Positions 54,048 to 64,000 of a DNA stretch of 64,000 bases are shown piece after piece. Below the pieces are notes generated by a model, which did not search any database, was not told the DNA's origin, and saw only the letters and a program-made list of their open reading frames with translations. Where the stretch lies: assembly GCA_963666415.2 (NCBI GenBank), contig CAXXPD010000003.1:3782001-3846000 (forward strand). The letters run 5' to 3'. The translations under genes and the position numbers were made by a program. This DNA comes from Bin87 sp963666415. GTDB lineage: Bacteria; Chloroflexota; Dehalococcoidia; Lucifugimonadales; UBA3495. The first letter of the stretch is position 1. The number at the start of each line of letters is the position of its first letter.

Positions 54048-55775
54048 CCCCAATCCACCGAAAAGATGAGTGTCGCGGTGTGCTGAAGGGGTAAGAAAGT
54101 GCTCCTGTGCATCTGGGATAATGGCTTTTGAAACAGGAAACCGTCCCCAGGCCAGGAGCACCCAAAAGATGCTAGCAGATGACCACCCCGACCGCATCCA
54201 AATCGCCTTTGACGACCACCGCCTGGTGGCCAATGCTGGGCTGATCCTGCCAGCCACGCTGGGCCGGCATCTGGGCCGGCCCGAACTGGTTGACCGGCAC
54301 CTGGACCTGGGTCGCGCCCCAGGCCGAGCCAACACCGGCGACAAGGTGATGACGCTGGTGGCGTCTGCTCTGGCCGGAGGAGACTGCATTGACGACGCCG
54401 ACGTGCTGCGCACCGGCGGGACGGCTAGCGCCATCGGCTGCGTAGTCAAGGCGCCATCCATCCTGGGGACCTTCCTGCGCAGTTTCCGGGGGGGCCACGT
54501 CCGCCAACTGGATCGGGTCAGCCGGGAGCTGCTGGCCCGGGCCTGGGCGGCTGGGGCCGGACCCGGCGACGGGCCGTTGACCATCGACCTGGACTCCACC
54601 ATCTGCGAGACATACGGTCTGGCCAAGGAGGGGGCGCGCGACCACGGCTACACCGGCCAGCGAGGCTATCACCCGCTGCTGGCCATTGCCGCCGGCACCG
54701 GCGACGTGCTGATGGCTCGGCTGCGCAAGGGCCGCGCCAACACCGTTCGGGGCGCCGCCCACTTTCTACGCGAGACGGTGGGGCGAGTACGCTACGCTGG
54801 CGCCAGAGGACAACTCACGGTGCGGGCTGACAGCGGCTTCTACACCCACGCCATCGTCGCCGTCTGCCGCAAGATGGATGTGCGCTACTCCATCACCGTC
54901 CGCCAGCAAGCCCGCCTGCGGAATATCATCGAGGCCATACCCGAGACTGACTGGACGCCGATTCCCTACTGGATGGACGGCGCCGCCGACGTGGCGGAGA
55001 CCACCTACGTCCCCTTCCAGGATGAGCCCGACGCCGCACCGGTGCGGCTCATCGTCCGGCGGGTGAAGCCCACGCCCGGCTCCCAGCTGGCCCTCTTCGC
55101 CAGCTACCGCTATCACGGCTGCATCACCGACCGAGACGGGGACACCCTGGAACTGGAGGCCGACCATCGGCGCCACGCCGAGATCGAGAACGCCATCCGA
55201 GACCTCAAGTACGGCGTCGGGCTCAACCATCTCCCCTCAGGCCGCTTCGCCGCCAACGGCGCCTGGCTGGCGGTGCAGGTGATGGCGCACAACCTGGCCC
55301 GCTGGACCGCGCGCATCGGTCTGGGTGAGCAACTGGTAACCACCAAGACCCTCCGACGACGCTTCTTCTCCCTCGCCGGACGGCTCACCCGCTCGGCGCG
55401 CCGCCTCACTTTGCATTTTCCCCAGCGCTGGCCCTGGAAAAACCAGTTCAGTCGCGCCTTGGCTCGATTGCGAGCCCTTCCACTCCCCGCCTGACGGCAC
55501 CGCTGGTGTCAACGCCGACGGAGATCTGACCCACTCACCAGACTACCCGACCGCCTCGCAGACTTGCGCCAGGCTGGTCCCCGAGCGTCTCTTGCTGCAC
55601 ACTACCCTGACAATTTCGCCCAGCATCGCCACCGCGGGCCGCCATCATCGTGTCTGTGTGGCTATCTCACGCCGCCCTCATCCCCATCTATTGGAATCGG
55701 GCTTGCCCCGTTCGCCTTCCCTTGCCCATCATCCCTGGTGTCAACGCCACGGCCCATCGCTTCGGTGGATTCGGG
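54048..55775 (+). mobile_element. IS1380-family IS, copy b
   Basis: CCCCAATCCACCG...CGGTGGATTCGGG flanked by CATAT (54043-54047 and 55776-55780), inserted 12 bp before the IS66 tnpC start. Confidence 0.92.
54169..55494 (+). CDS. IS1380-family transposase, intact (copy b)
   Basis: 441 residues starting MLADDHPDRIQIAFDDHR, preceded by CAGGAGCACC. DDE motifs as in copy a (LTIDLDSTIC, TVRADSGFY, HAEIENAIRD). It differs from copy c mainly by the base whose loss frameshifts copy c. The 3' non-coding part of the element is 55495-55775. Confidence 0.92.
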   Translation: MLADDHPDRIQIAFDDHRLVANAGLILPATLGRHLGRPELVDRHLDLGRAPGRANTGDKVMTLVASALAGGDCIDDADVLRTGGTASAIGCVVKAPSILGTFLRSFRGGHVRQLDRVSRELLARAWAAGAGPGDGPLTIDLDSTICETYGLAKEGARDHGYTGQRGYHPLLAIAAGTGDVLMARLRKGRANTVRGAAHFLRETVGRVRYAGARGQLTVRADSGFYTHAIVAVCRKMDVRYSITVRQQARLRNIIEAIPETDWTPIPYWMDGAADVAETTYVPFQDEPDAAPVRLIVRRVKPTPGSQLALFASYRYHGCITDRDGDTLELEADHRRHAEIENAIRDLKYGVGLNHLPSGRFAANGAWLAVQVMAHNLARWTARIGLGEQLVTTKTLRRRFFSLAGRLTRSARRLTLHFPQRWPWKNQFSRALARLRALPLPA

Positions 55776-55787
55776 CATATACAGGGC

Positions 55788-57125
55788 ATGGATACTGAAG
55801 TGGACCTGACCACCGTCGACCGCGCTGTCCTCATTGCCATCATCGCCGAGTTACAGGCGGTGATTGAGCGGTTGCAGCGGCGGATTGCCGAACTGGAAGG
55901 CCAGGCGAAACCGGGCGGCCCGCTCCGAATGCCCGGCCTCAAGGCGAAATCGGGCCGGAAGCCCCCAGCGCAGCCGGGGCCCCGCAGGCAGCGACGCCAC
56001 GGCTTCGCTCGCCCGCGCATGACACCGACCGACCGGGTGGAGCACGTGATGGAGAACTGTCCCGATTGCGGCGCCCACCGGTCCGGCGGCTGGATCCAGC
56101 GCACTCGGGAGGTCATCGAGCTGCCGGTGGTTCCCGCGCAAGTCACCGAGCAGGTCTACATTGCTCGGACTTGCCCGGCCTGCCGACGGCGCTGCACACC
56201 TCCGGCGGAACTGGGCGGCGTGGTCTTGGGTCAGCAGCGCCTCGGCGTCAACCTGCTCAGCCTGATCGCCACGCTGCGGGAAGAGGGGCGGCTGCCCATC
56301 CGCAGCGTCCAGTGGTATCTGGACACCGTGCATCAGTTGCGCCTCAGCGTGGGGGCCATCGTGAGCGCCATCCATCGCACGGCGCAGCGGGCCCAACCGG
56401 CAGTGGCCGCGATCCTGGACCGCATCCGCGCCAGCCCAGTGGTCCACGCCGACGAAACCGGCTGGCGTCAGAGCGGGGCCAACGGCTACGTGTGGACTTT
56501 CAGCACCCCCACCGAACGCTACTTCCTGCGGCGGGGTCGGGGCAAAACAGTCGTGGACGAGGCGCTGAGCGATGCTTTCTCCGGAGTATTGGTCAGCGAT
56601 TTCTACGCCGCCTACCACCATTATGACGGCCCCAAGCAGCGGTGCTGGGCCCACCTGCTGCGGGACATCCACGACGACCTGCGCACCCTCTACCCCGATG
56701 CTGCGCCACTGGCCAGGTGGGCCGACGCCGTCCACGGGATTTACGACCGGGCCAAAGCCTGCACTCATCCCCAGGCCAAGCGGCGGCGCACCGCCCAACT
56801 GGCCCTGGAACGACAACTGCTGGCCCTCGGCCAGCCTTTCCGGCACGACCCGTCGGCAACCCAGGCCAAGCTGTGCCGACGCATCGAGCGCCACATCAAG
56901 GAACTCTTCGTCTTCGTGGCCGAACCGGACGTGCCTTCAGACAACAACGCTGCCGAACGCAGCCTGCGCCATCTGGTCATCAGCCGCAAGATCAGCGGCG
57001 GCACCCGCTCGGAGCAGGGCACCGAGAGCAAGATGACGCTGGCATCCATCTTCGGCACCTGGCGCGCCCAAGGTCTAAATCCTCTCGCCGCCTGCCGTCA
57101 GCTGCTCGTTTCCCTTCTACTCTGA
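55788..57125 (+). CDS. IS66-family transposase (TnpC)
   Basis: 445 residues: an N-terminal leucine-rich coiled coil (AELQAVIERLQRRIAELEG), a zinc-finger-like region (CPDCGAHR, CPACRRRC), then the DDE core with SPVVHADETGWRQSG (Asp), VSDFYAAYHHY (Asp) and SDNNAAERSLRHLVI (Glu). It appears intact but its promoter is now separated by IS1380 copy b. Confidence 0.9.
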   Translation: MDTEVDLTTVDRAVLIAIIAELQAVIERLQRRIAELEGQAKPGGPLRMPGLKAKSGRKPPAQPGPRRQRRHGFARPRMTPTDRVEHVMENCPDCGAHRSGGWIQRTREVIELPVVPAQVTEQVYIARTCPACRRRCTPPAELGGVVLGQQRLGVNLLSLIATLREEGRLPIRSVQWYLDTVHQLRLSVGAIVSAIHRTAQRAQPAVAAILDRIRASPVVHADETGWRQSGANGYVWTFSTPTERYFLRRGRGKTVVDEALSDAFSGVLVSDFYAAYHHYDGPKQRCWAHLLRDIHDDLRTLYPDAAPLARWADAVHGIYDRAKACTHPQAKRRRTAQLALERQLLALGQPFRHDPSATQAKLCRRIERHIKELFVFVAEPDVPSDNNAAERSLRHLVISRKISGGTRSEQGTESKMTLASIFGTWRAQGLNPLAACRQLLVSLLL

Positions 57126-57151
57126 ACTGTTACTCACGTGGTCCCCTTTAG

Positions 57152-58878
57152 CCCCAATCCACCGAAAAGATGAGTGTCGCGGTGTGCTGAAGGGGTAAGA
57201 AAGTGCTCCTGTGCATCTGGGATAATGGCTTTTGAAACAGGAAACCGTCCCCAGGCCAGGAGCACCCAAAAGATGCTAGCAGATGACCACCCCGACCGCA
57301 TCCAAATCGCCTTTGACGACCACCGCCTGGTGGCCAATGCTGGGCTGATCCTGCCAGCCACGCTGGGCCGGCATCTGGGCCGGCCCGAACTGGTTGACCG
57401 GCACCTGGACCTGGGTCGCGCCCCAGGCCGAGCCAACACCGGCGACAAGGTGATGACGCTGGTGGCGTCTGCTCTGGCCGGAGGAGACTGCATTGACGAC
57501 GCCGACGTGCTGCGCACCGGCGGGACGGCTAGCGCCATCGGCTGCGTAGTCAAGGCGCCATCCACCCTGGGGACCTTCCTGCGCAGTTTCCGGGGGGCCA
57601 CGTCCGCCAACTGGATCGGGTCAGCCGGGAGCTGCTGGCCCGGGCCTGGGCGGCTGGGGCCGGACCCGGCGACGGGCCGTTGACCATCGACCTGGACTCC
57701 ACCATCTGCGAGACCTACGGTCTGGCCAAGGAGGGGGCGCGCGACCACGGCTACACCGGCCAGCGAGGCTATCACCCGCTGCTGGCCATTGCCGCCGGCA
57801 CCGGCGACGTGCTGATGGCTCGGCTGCGCAAGGGCCGCGCCAACACCGTTCGGGGCGCCGCCCACTTTCTACGCGAGACGGTGGGGCGAGTACGCTACGC
57901 TGGCGCCAGAGGACAACTCACGGTGCGGGCTGACAGCGGCTTCTACACCCACGCCATCGTCGCCGTCTGCCGCAAGATGGATGTCCGCTACTCCATCACC
58001 GTCCGCCAGCATAAAAGCCTGCGGAATATCATCGAGGCCATACCCGAGACTGACTGGACGCCGATCCCCTACTGGATGGACGGCGCCGCCGACGTGGCGG
58101 AGACCACCTACGTCCCCTTCCAGGATGAGCCCGACGCCGCACCGGTGCGGCTCATCGTCCGGCGGGTGAAGCCCACGCCCGGCTCCCAGCTGGCCCTCTT
58201 CGCCAGCTACAGCTATCACGGCTGCATCACCGACCGAGACGGGGACACCCTGGAACTGGAGGCCGACCATCGGCGCCACGCCGAGATCGAGAACGCCATC
58301 CGAGACCTCAAGTACGGCGTCGGGCTCAACCATCTCCCCTCAGGCCGCTTCGCCGCCAACGGCGCCTGGCTGGCGGTGCAGGTGATGGCGCACAACCTGG
58401 CCCGCTGGACCGCGCGCATCGGTCTGGGTGAGCAACTGGTAACCACCAAGACCCTCCGACGACGCTTCTTCTCCCTCGCCGGACGGCTCACCCGCTCGGC
58501 GCGCCGCCTCACTTTGCATCTGCCCCAGCGCTGGCCCTGGGAAAACCAGTTCAGTCGCGCCTTGGCTCGATTGCGAGCCCTTCCACTCCCAGCCTGACGG
58601 CACCGCTGGTGTCAACGCCGACGGAGATCTGACCCACTCACCAGACTACCCGACCGCCTCGCAGACTTGCGCCAGGCTGGTCCCCGAGCGTCTCTTGCTG
58701 CACACTACCCTGACAATTTCGCCCAGCATCGCCACCGCGGGCCGCCATCATCGTGTCTGTGTGGCTATCTCACGCCGCCCTCATCCCCATCTATTGGAAT
58801 CGGGCTTGCCCCGTTCGCCTTCCCTTGCCCATCATCCCTGGTGTCAACGCCACGGCCCATCGCTTCGGTGGATTCGGG
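57152..58878 (+). mobile_element. IS1380-family IS, copy c
   Basis: Same ends as copy b, flanked by TTTAG (57147-57151 and 58879-58883). It is only 18 bp from the right end of IS66. Confidence 0.92.
57273..58597 (+). pseudogene. IS1380-family transposase, frameshifted (copy c)
   Basis: Nearly identical to copy b but a run of seven G is shortened to six near 57596, shifting the frame after SFRG. The second part, from LTIDLDSTIC, is open in another frame. QARLRN of copy b reads HKSLRN here. Confidence 0.88.
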
Positions 58879-58892
58879 TTTAGCGCCGCCTT

Positions 58893-59723
58893 TTACCTCC
58901 AGTCGTGGCTAGGTTTCCAACCCAGCAGTCGCTGCGCCTTTTCCGTACTGATTACGCTGGCGGTGCCGCCCAACCCATGCCGTATCTCCACCCGGTCGCC
59001 AAAGTTGTTCTTGACAAGGTCGATGGTCGGCTCTTTGAATCGACTGGAAGGCTGGGCGATCATGAACGTCTCGTACTCTTCTATCTCCGCATCCAGCGAT
59101 AATACGTGGGCCTCGGCCACGTCCCTGGCGTCAGCGTAGGCCCACATCACCAGTGTCAGGGAATTCTCCGGTGTTGGGGCCGGCCAGGGAAACTCCGCCT
59201 GGACTTCCGGAAGCGCCACATTGGTAAACCGCAGGCTGACGACGGTGGTGTCTGAATTGCGGGCGATCATTCTGCCGATATCCTCTCCAACCTGCTTGGA
59301 CAGTCCGTAGGGCTCGAAGGGCATCATGGGATGTTCTTCGTCCAATGGCAGCTACAGCGGTACGAAAGCGTTCCCGTCGTGGGCCCAACCCATGCCGAAG
59401 GCGCTAGACGAGAACACCACGCGCCGCAGTCCTAACTCCGCCGCCGACATCATGACGTTGAAGGTGCTGGCCACGTTATTATCGAATATAACCCTTGGGT
59501 CTTCCCGCAGCGGCCCGGGGATAGCTCCCATGTGAACGACGGCTTCCGCGCCCTTGAGAATACCCTCCACTGCATTGGCGTCCGCGAGATCGCAGCGCAC
59601 AAACTCGGCTGGAAGGTCATCGGTTGCCCATTGATCTGTCGCCAGGACCTCTTTGTTTTGGTCCACCAGCAACTGGACTACCCTGCGTCCTAGCCTTCCC
59701 GCCGCTCCCGTTACTACTATCAT
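58893..59723 (-). pseudogene. NAD-dependent epimerase/dehydratase with in-frame amber stop
   Basis: An extended SDR: the N-terminus MIVVTGAAGRLGRRVV binds NAD, then SSSAFGMG, the catalytic YGLSK and the C-terminal AQRLLGWKP. A TAG codon at 59352-59354 interrupts it between FVPL and LPLDEEHP, where relatives usually have an aromatic residue, so a TAC-to-TAG change is likely. Both halves are otherwise clean. The stop at 58893 is 10 bp from the IS1380 target duplication. Function probably sugar- or aldehyde-related. Confidence 0.75.
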
Positions 59724-60108
59724 CTGTTCCCCCGGCTGATTGCATTGGTTGATGATTCGACCGGCTCACCGTATGTGGAATTCCGGAATCTCTTGGACGG
59801 TCAAGTCCGTGAGTACCTTGATAATCGACCGTTGGAGGCGACTGCCAACCTTTCAGGAGTTCCACGCGAGGTTGATAAACCGCTACGCCCAGCGGGTGGC
59901 AGGTGTCGATGGGATCGCAGTCGTCTTCTCCCCAAACCTGGACCGACAAATTTCCGTGGGGACACATGGAGATGGCACAAAGCGCGTCTATCTCGGCGAA
60001 GAATTTGAAGCAGTCCCCTTGCTTTGCAGATCATGGCGGCCTACTCCCGGAAACTGGCCCAGGACGAATTTAGAGGGAATTTTGATGCAGCTTTGCCGTA
60101 TCCACCCG
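59724..60108. other. Gene-free stretch between epimerase and amidase
   Basis: Rightward frames are open here (for example RWRRLPTFQEFHARLINRYA near 59840), but none has a ribosome site or a recognisable family, and the longest runs on antisense through the amidase. No gene is called; a decayed gene is possible. Confidence 0.4.
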
Positions 60109-61614
60109 CTAGTTGTTTCGTCCGTAGGCATCGGCGGCCCGAAGGACCGTTGCGTCATCCCCCGTGCGCCCCACCAACATCATGCCGATGGGCAGGCCAT
60201 CGGAAACCCCGCACGGCACCGATATGGCCGGATGGCCGGTTACGTCGAAGGGACAGGTGTTGGGGATCATTTCCAGCGCCCGGTCGGTGTACTCCTGGCG
60301 ACTGCAATCGGCCGGCGGAATGACCGTCGCCTTCATTGGCAGGGTGGGCATCACCAGCAGGTCATACTCGCTGAGCGCCTGGTCATAAGCCTGGGTCAAC
60401 GTCCGGGCCAGGTTTTGGGCCTTGGCGTAGTAGTGGCCATGATACCTGTCCTGCATATATTGTCCCATCAAGACCACCAGCTTGGTGGTTTCCGACAGGT
60501 CATCGGCCCGGGTCTGCCTTCCGTGGGCATATACGTCCTGCAATCCGGTGGTGTAGTGGCCCTTCCAATTGGTGCCCATGCAGTTGCCGGCCACCATCAA
60601 CATCGTAGCCCCCTCCACCGCGATGGCCCTCCAAATGTGAATTCCGTCCAGGTGCCAGGGTATGGAAACCGTGTCCACCCGCGCGCCCATGCTCTCGAAC
60701 GTGCGGGCCGCGTTTTCTACTGCCTGGTCCACGTCGGCTTCAGACTCCGCCATATTGAACCCTTCCCCGACGATGCCCAGGCGAAGCCCCGTCACGTCTC
60801 CGGTCAACGCTTGGGTATAAGCTTGCCCGGACAGTCCGGCCTTCTGCCTGGGGTCCAGCCCGTCGGGCCCGGCGATTGCTTCCAGCAACAGCGCCACGTC
60901 GGCGGCGGTCCGCGCCATCGGCCCCGTGTGGTCCAGGGTAAGTTCGATTGGGAAGACCCCCGTATAGGGGACCAGTCCGTAGGTTGGCTTGAGTCCGTAA
61001 ATGCCGCACCAACTGGCCGGTATCCGAATCGACCCACCCTGGTCTCCGCCGATGGCCATGTCCACCTCTCCCGCCGCGACCAACGCCGCGCTGCCGCTGG
61101 AGGAGCCCCCTGTGGTGCGCGTGTGGTCATGGGGGTTGCGCACCGGACCGGTGTCCGACGTGTGGCTGCCGCCGGAGAAGCACAGGCTTTCGCAGACCGA
61201 CTTGCCCTGCACGGAGCCGCCGGCGTCCAGAATCCGGGTGACGATCGTAGCGTCTACGTCCGGAACGTAACCTTCGAGGACGCTGGTGCCGTTCATCATG
61301 GGAACGCCGGACACGCAGACGTTGTCCTTGATGGCCACGGTCTTGCCGGAGAGAATTCCGCCCTGAGGGCCGGTTATGTCGCAACGCCAGTACCAAGCAC
61401 CCAAGGGGTTGTCTTCCGGTTGGGGTCGCGCCCCTGGGGACCGCGGGTATTTGACCGGCAAGCTGGGAGCGGTAAGCTGGTCCAACCGGGCATACGAGTC
61501 CAGGATGGGCTGGCTCAACTCAATGTAGGACTCCACATCGGCCGAGGATGGGTTCAGGTTGTAAGACTCCGCAATTCGGAAAAACTCTTCGACGGTAGGA
61601 CGTTTTACCACCAT
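60109..61614 (-). CDS. Amidase-signature hydrolase
   Basis: 501 residues of the amidase-signature family. The Ser-cisSer-Lys triad is visible: Lys96 (AIKDN), the GGSSSGS loop at 169-175 and nucleophile Ser195 (GGDQGGSIRIP). About 75 residues precede the core, as in aliphatic amidases or amide hydrolases rather than GatA. It hydrolyses an amide or ester; the substrate is unknown. No gatB or gatC is adjacent. Confidence 0.87.
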   Translation of the reverse strand: MVVKRPTVEEFFRIAESYNLNPSSADVESYIELSQPILDSYARLDQLTAPSLPVKYPRSPGARPQPEDNPLGAWYWRCDITGPQGGILSGKTVAIKDNVCVSGVPMMNGTSVLEGYVPDVDATIVTRILDAGGSVQGKSVCESLCFSGGSHTSDTGPVRNPHDHTRTTGGSSSGSAALVAAGEVDMAIGGDQGGSIRIPASWCGIYGLKPTYGLVPYTGVFPIELTLDHTGPMARTAADVALLLEAIAGPDGLDPRQKAGLSGQAYTQALTGDVTGLRLGIVGEGFNMAESEADVDQAVENAARTFESMGARVDTVSIPWHLDGIHIWRAIAVEGATMLMVAGNCMGTNWKGHYTTGLQDVYAHGRQTRADDLSETTKLVVLMGQYMQDRYHGHYYAKAQNLARTLTQAYDQALSEYDLLVMPTLPMKATVIPPADCSRQEYTDRALEMIPNTCPFDVTGHPAISVPCGVSDGLPIGMMLVGRTGDDATVLRAADAYGRNN

Positions 61615-62209
61615 GATGATAACCTCCGGTATGTGTCCTGAAATCAGTTGTCGGAATCCGGTCGGTGTGGTCGCGGTGCCAGCCGGTAGTTGCTCTTGCC
61701 GAAACTGACCGCGCTGCTACTAAGCAAATCTCAGAGCCATACAGACAGCATGGGCTGGCAGCTGCGGCAAACCTCGTCGCCCGGCCAACCTTCTATAGAT
61801 GTGGCGGTTGGCATGGGTTCGTGATCGACGAGGGAGATTTCAGCCAGTTTAATGACGCGCTCCTCACCTTTGTATTCGATAGGGCGCGCATCTTCAGCGG
61901 CAGCTGGACTATCGCCTGATACTACCACGGCTGCTGCGGGTCTACGCATGCTTTGGTAAAGGGTACCAGGCACAGGTAAATCTTTTCCCAATGGCGAAAT
62001 CTCAACATATCGCCATCGAGGAGCAGCGTGAAGTGGCACGCCTTCATAACGACGCATAGCTCCCCGCCAATCCGGCAACGCTGTCATCTGATACCATGCT
62101 GAGAAGACAGATGCCATTCTCGTTGGCCAATTGGTGCCGACTTTTTCGCTGATCATCCACAGCTGGACTCCAGCAAAACCAAACAAACCCTTAACTCGGA
62201 GGCCCAAAA
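61615..62209. other. Poorly coding stretch between amidase and GGT
   Basis: A leftward frame (61731-62207) is open but begins at TTG without ribosome site and matches nothing known, so it is not called. The right end holds GGAGG for the GGT gene. Confidence 0.4.
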
Positions 62210-63970
62210 ATGCCAGTCAAAGGGACCACGCTAACCAGTTTTCGTCCATTGATGCAGGGCGTCAACGGAATGGTTACAGCCAGCCACCCCAGCGCCGCCA
62301 TGGCCGGCTTGGAAGTCCTGAAAAACGGCGGCAACGCCATTGACGCTGGAGTGGCCGTTGGCCTGGCGTTGAACGTGGTGCATGTCGATGATTGCAGCTT
62401 CCTGGGCGTGGCGCCCACGGTCATATACCTGGCGGACCGGAAGGAAGTTATCACCGTTGACGGGCTCGGGGTCTGGCCCAGGGCCGCGTCGGTCGAGTAC
62501 TTCCAGAAAAACCACGGCGGAAAGATCCCAACCGGCGTTCTATCGTCTATAACGCCGGCCGCCGCCGATTCGTGGCTGACGTCTCTGTCCAAATTTGGCA
62601 CGATGACCTTCGGACAGGTGGCGACCGCGGCCATCGGCCTGGCCGGAAACGGTTTCCCCATGTTCCGTTATCTGGCCGGCCGGTTCAAGACTGCCTTCGA
62701 TCAGTACAACGCCCACCCGTCAACCGCCGAAATCTACCTGCCCGGTGGCCGCGCCCCCAAACAGGGCGAGATGTTCTATCAAAAGGGCCTGGCTGCCACC
62801 TTGTCTAAAATCGCGGACGTGGAGGCTTCCAGCGCCGGGAAAGGCCGGGAGGCCGCGCTCAAGGCGGCCAGAGACTACATTTACACCGGCGAACTGGGCC
62901 ACAGGATTGCCGCATTCAACCAGGAGATGGGAGGTCTCCTCACCGAGGAAGACCTGGCCCGGTATCATGTCCAGGTGGCTCCGCCGGTGACGGTAAACTA
63001 CAAGGGCTACGACGTCTACAGTACCGGGCCGTGGGGCCAGGGACCGACCTTCCCCCAAGCCCTCAAGATTCTGGAGGGGTATGACTTGGCGTCCATGGGC
63101 CACAATTCCGCCGAGTACATCCATACCGTAAGCCAGGCCTTGAATTTGGCCTTTGCCGACCGCGAGCAATACGTGGGAGACCCGGATTTCGTGGACGTGC
63201 CAATCAATGAAATGCTGGCGGAGGAATACCTGATCAAGCGCCGTTCCCTGATCGACCCCGACCTGGCCTGGCCGGGCACGCCCCCTGCGGGAGACCCGCG
63301 AAACGGTAGGGCGACTGTCGACGGCGCCCCTCAGTCCCCCAGAGAGGCGCGGGTTCCGGTTGGCACCGCCGGAGTCAGCGGCGGCGGGACTTCTTATTTC
63401 GCCGTAATCGACCGCGATGGCAACATCTTCTCCTGCACCCCCAGTGAGGGCACCAAAAACGGCGGGCCGATAATTCCGGGCACTGGCCTGACGTTTTCAT
63501 TGCGCGGCTCTCAGTCCAAGTTGACCGAAGGCCATCCTGCGTCGGTCGCAGGGGGCAAGCGGCCCAGGCTCACTCCCGCACCTGCTCTGGTGTTGCGCGA
63601 CGGCGAGCCCGTGATGGCCCTTGGCGCTCACGGCGGAGACCATATCCCGCAAGGCACTCTGCAACTGCTGTTGAACGTCCTGGAGTTTGGCCGCGACCCT
63701 CAAGAGGCCGTGGAGGAGCCGCGCTTCTACAGCTACAACTTCCCCAGTTCCAACTGGGCGTCGAGATATGAGCCGGGGATGATGCGGCTGGAAGGCCGTA
63801 TTTCTGATGAAGTGGCCGAGACATTAAGGCGGAAGGGCCACACGATAGAACAATACCCAGATTGGTGGGAGGGTTCAGCCTTATATTGCGTCATCACCCG
63901 CAACCCGGAGACCAGGGTGCTGCAGGGCGGAGCAGACCCGCGGTGCGAGGCCTACGCCGTAGGTTTCTAG
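62210..63970 (+). CDS. Gamma-glutamyltransferase-family protein
   Basis: 586 residues of the Ntn-hydrolase GGT family. The N-terminal GMVTASHPSAAMAGLEVLKNGGNAIDA is diagnostic; the autoprocessing nucleophile is probably Thr394 (SGGGTSYFAVID), which would give large and small subunits. The oxyanion region reads GLTFSLRG. No signal peptide is evident, unlike periplasmic GGTs, and the His usually following the Thr is Ser here, so specificity may differ. GGAGG lies upstream of the ATG. Confidence 0.87.
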   Translation: MPVKGTTLTSFRPLMQGVNGMVTASHPSAAMAGLEVLKNGGNAIDAGVAVGLALNVVHVDDCSFLGVAPTVIYLADRKEVITVDGLGVWPRAASVEYFQKNHGGKIPTGVLSSITPAAADSWLTSLSKFGTMTFGQVATAAIGLAGNGFPMFRYLAGRFKTAFDQYNAHPSTAEIYLPGGRAPKQGEMFYQKGLAATLSKIADVEASSAGKGREAALKAARDYIYTGELGHRIAAFNQEMGGLLTEEDLARYHVQVAPPVTVNYKGYDVYSTGPWGQGPTFPQALKILEGYDLASMGHNSAEYIHTVSQALNLAFADREQYVGDPDFVDVPINEMLAEEYLIKRRSLIDPDLAWPGTPPAGDPRNGRATVDGAPQSPREARVPVGTAGVSGGGTSYFAVIDRDGNIFSCTPSEGTKNGGPIIPGTGLTFSLRGSQSKLTEGHPASVAGGKRPRLTPAPALVLRDGEPVMALGAHGGDHIPQGTLQLLLNVLEFGRDPQEAVEEPRFYSYNFPSSNWASRYEPGMMRLEGRISDEVAETLRRKGHTIEQYPDWWEGSALYCVITRNPETRVLQGGADPRCEAYAVGF

Positions 63971-64000
63971 TCCCGGCGTAAATACTGACGATGAGCCGGA

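Larger units (their letters stand above)
53966..57133 (+). mobile_element. IS66-family IS (tnpC only), containing IS1380 copy b
   Basis: The ends GTAACAGTTCAGA and TCTGAACTGTTAC are inverted repeats flanked by the 8-bp duplication TCACGTGG (53958-53965 and 57134-57141). No tnpA or tnpB is present between the left end and tnpC, as in ISBst12-like members. Confidence 0.9.

Noticed and set aside
59740..61641. 633-codon rightward frame
   Set aside because: About 80 percent is antisense to the amidase, whose catalytic residues are intact. The first ~120 codons look slightly protein-like but have no start signal.
61731..62207. 158-codon leftward frame between amidase and GGT
   Set aside because: TTG start overlapping the GGT leader, no ribosome site and no recognisable family.

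Overview
The window looks like a GC-rich bacterial chromosome segment, heavily colonised by insertion sequences. The housekeeping and catabolic genes fit a Chloroflexota lineage such as a SAR202-type or sponge-associated Dehalococcoidia: luciferase-like monooxygenase, 3-hydroxyisobutyrate-dehydrogenase-like enzyme, CaiB/BaiF CoA-transferase, Rieske dioxygenase, DUF35 and thiolase. The taxonomic call is inference from gene content; there is no rRNA or ribosomal marker here.

Region 1 (1-11.1 kb): two tandem ISAs1 elements are followed by a pair of paralogous ferritin-like proteins, one with a complete set of diiron ligands and one that has lost every carboxylate ligand. Next comes a leftward cca / zinc-ribbon / medium-chain reductase group, then rightward HIBADH-like, VOC, luciferase-like and PaREP1-like genes. 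Two copies of a palindromic MITE-like repeat sit between them.

Region 2 (11.13-17.95 kb): a small genomic island inserted in the 3' end of tRNA-Ser(GCU). It carries a P4-type integrase and is bounded by 16-bp direct repeats. Its one recognisable cargo gene is a DHH phosphoesterase between two inverted IS256 copies; IS21 and ISAs1 relics fill the rest. miaB and nadA follow the right end.

Region 3 (20.7-29.4 kb): an insertion-sequence graveyard that has truncated an AIPR-type phage-defence gene. IS5, IS701 (with IS21 nested inside), IS5, a truncated IS701 and IS1380 lie back to back, and many junctions keep target duplications.

Region 4 (29.4-35.07 kb): the most unusual part. It looks like an integrated mini-replicon, plasmid-like or virus-like: a D5/P4-type SF3 helicase next to an iteron-rich putative origin, and a divergent leftward operon of small, overlapping, translationally coupled genes. 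These encode an HTH regulator, a disordered protein, a single-pass membrane protein, very small basic proteins and a LuxR-type HTH protein. None except the helicase and the HTH proteins is recognised.

Region 5 (35.07-46.8 kb): more transposition. There is an unassigned DDE element, a truncated NHL-propeller gene, IS701, a three-level nest (IS5 containing IS21 containing IS256), another IS256 and an IS630.

Region 6 (46.8-64 kb): a catabolic block. Rieske dioxygenase alpha and beta subunits plus a short-chain dehydrogenase run rightward. A fused double CoA-transferase, a non-condensing thiolase-like enzyme and a DUF35 Zn-ribbon protein converge on them, which suggests activation and side-chain or ring degradation of an aromatic or alicyclic acid. 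IS66 and two IS1380 copies follow, then an epimerase with an amber stop, an amidase and a gamma-glutamyltranspeptidase.
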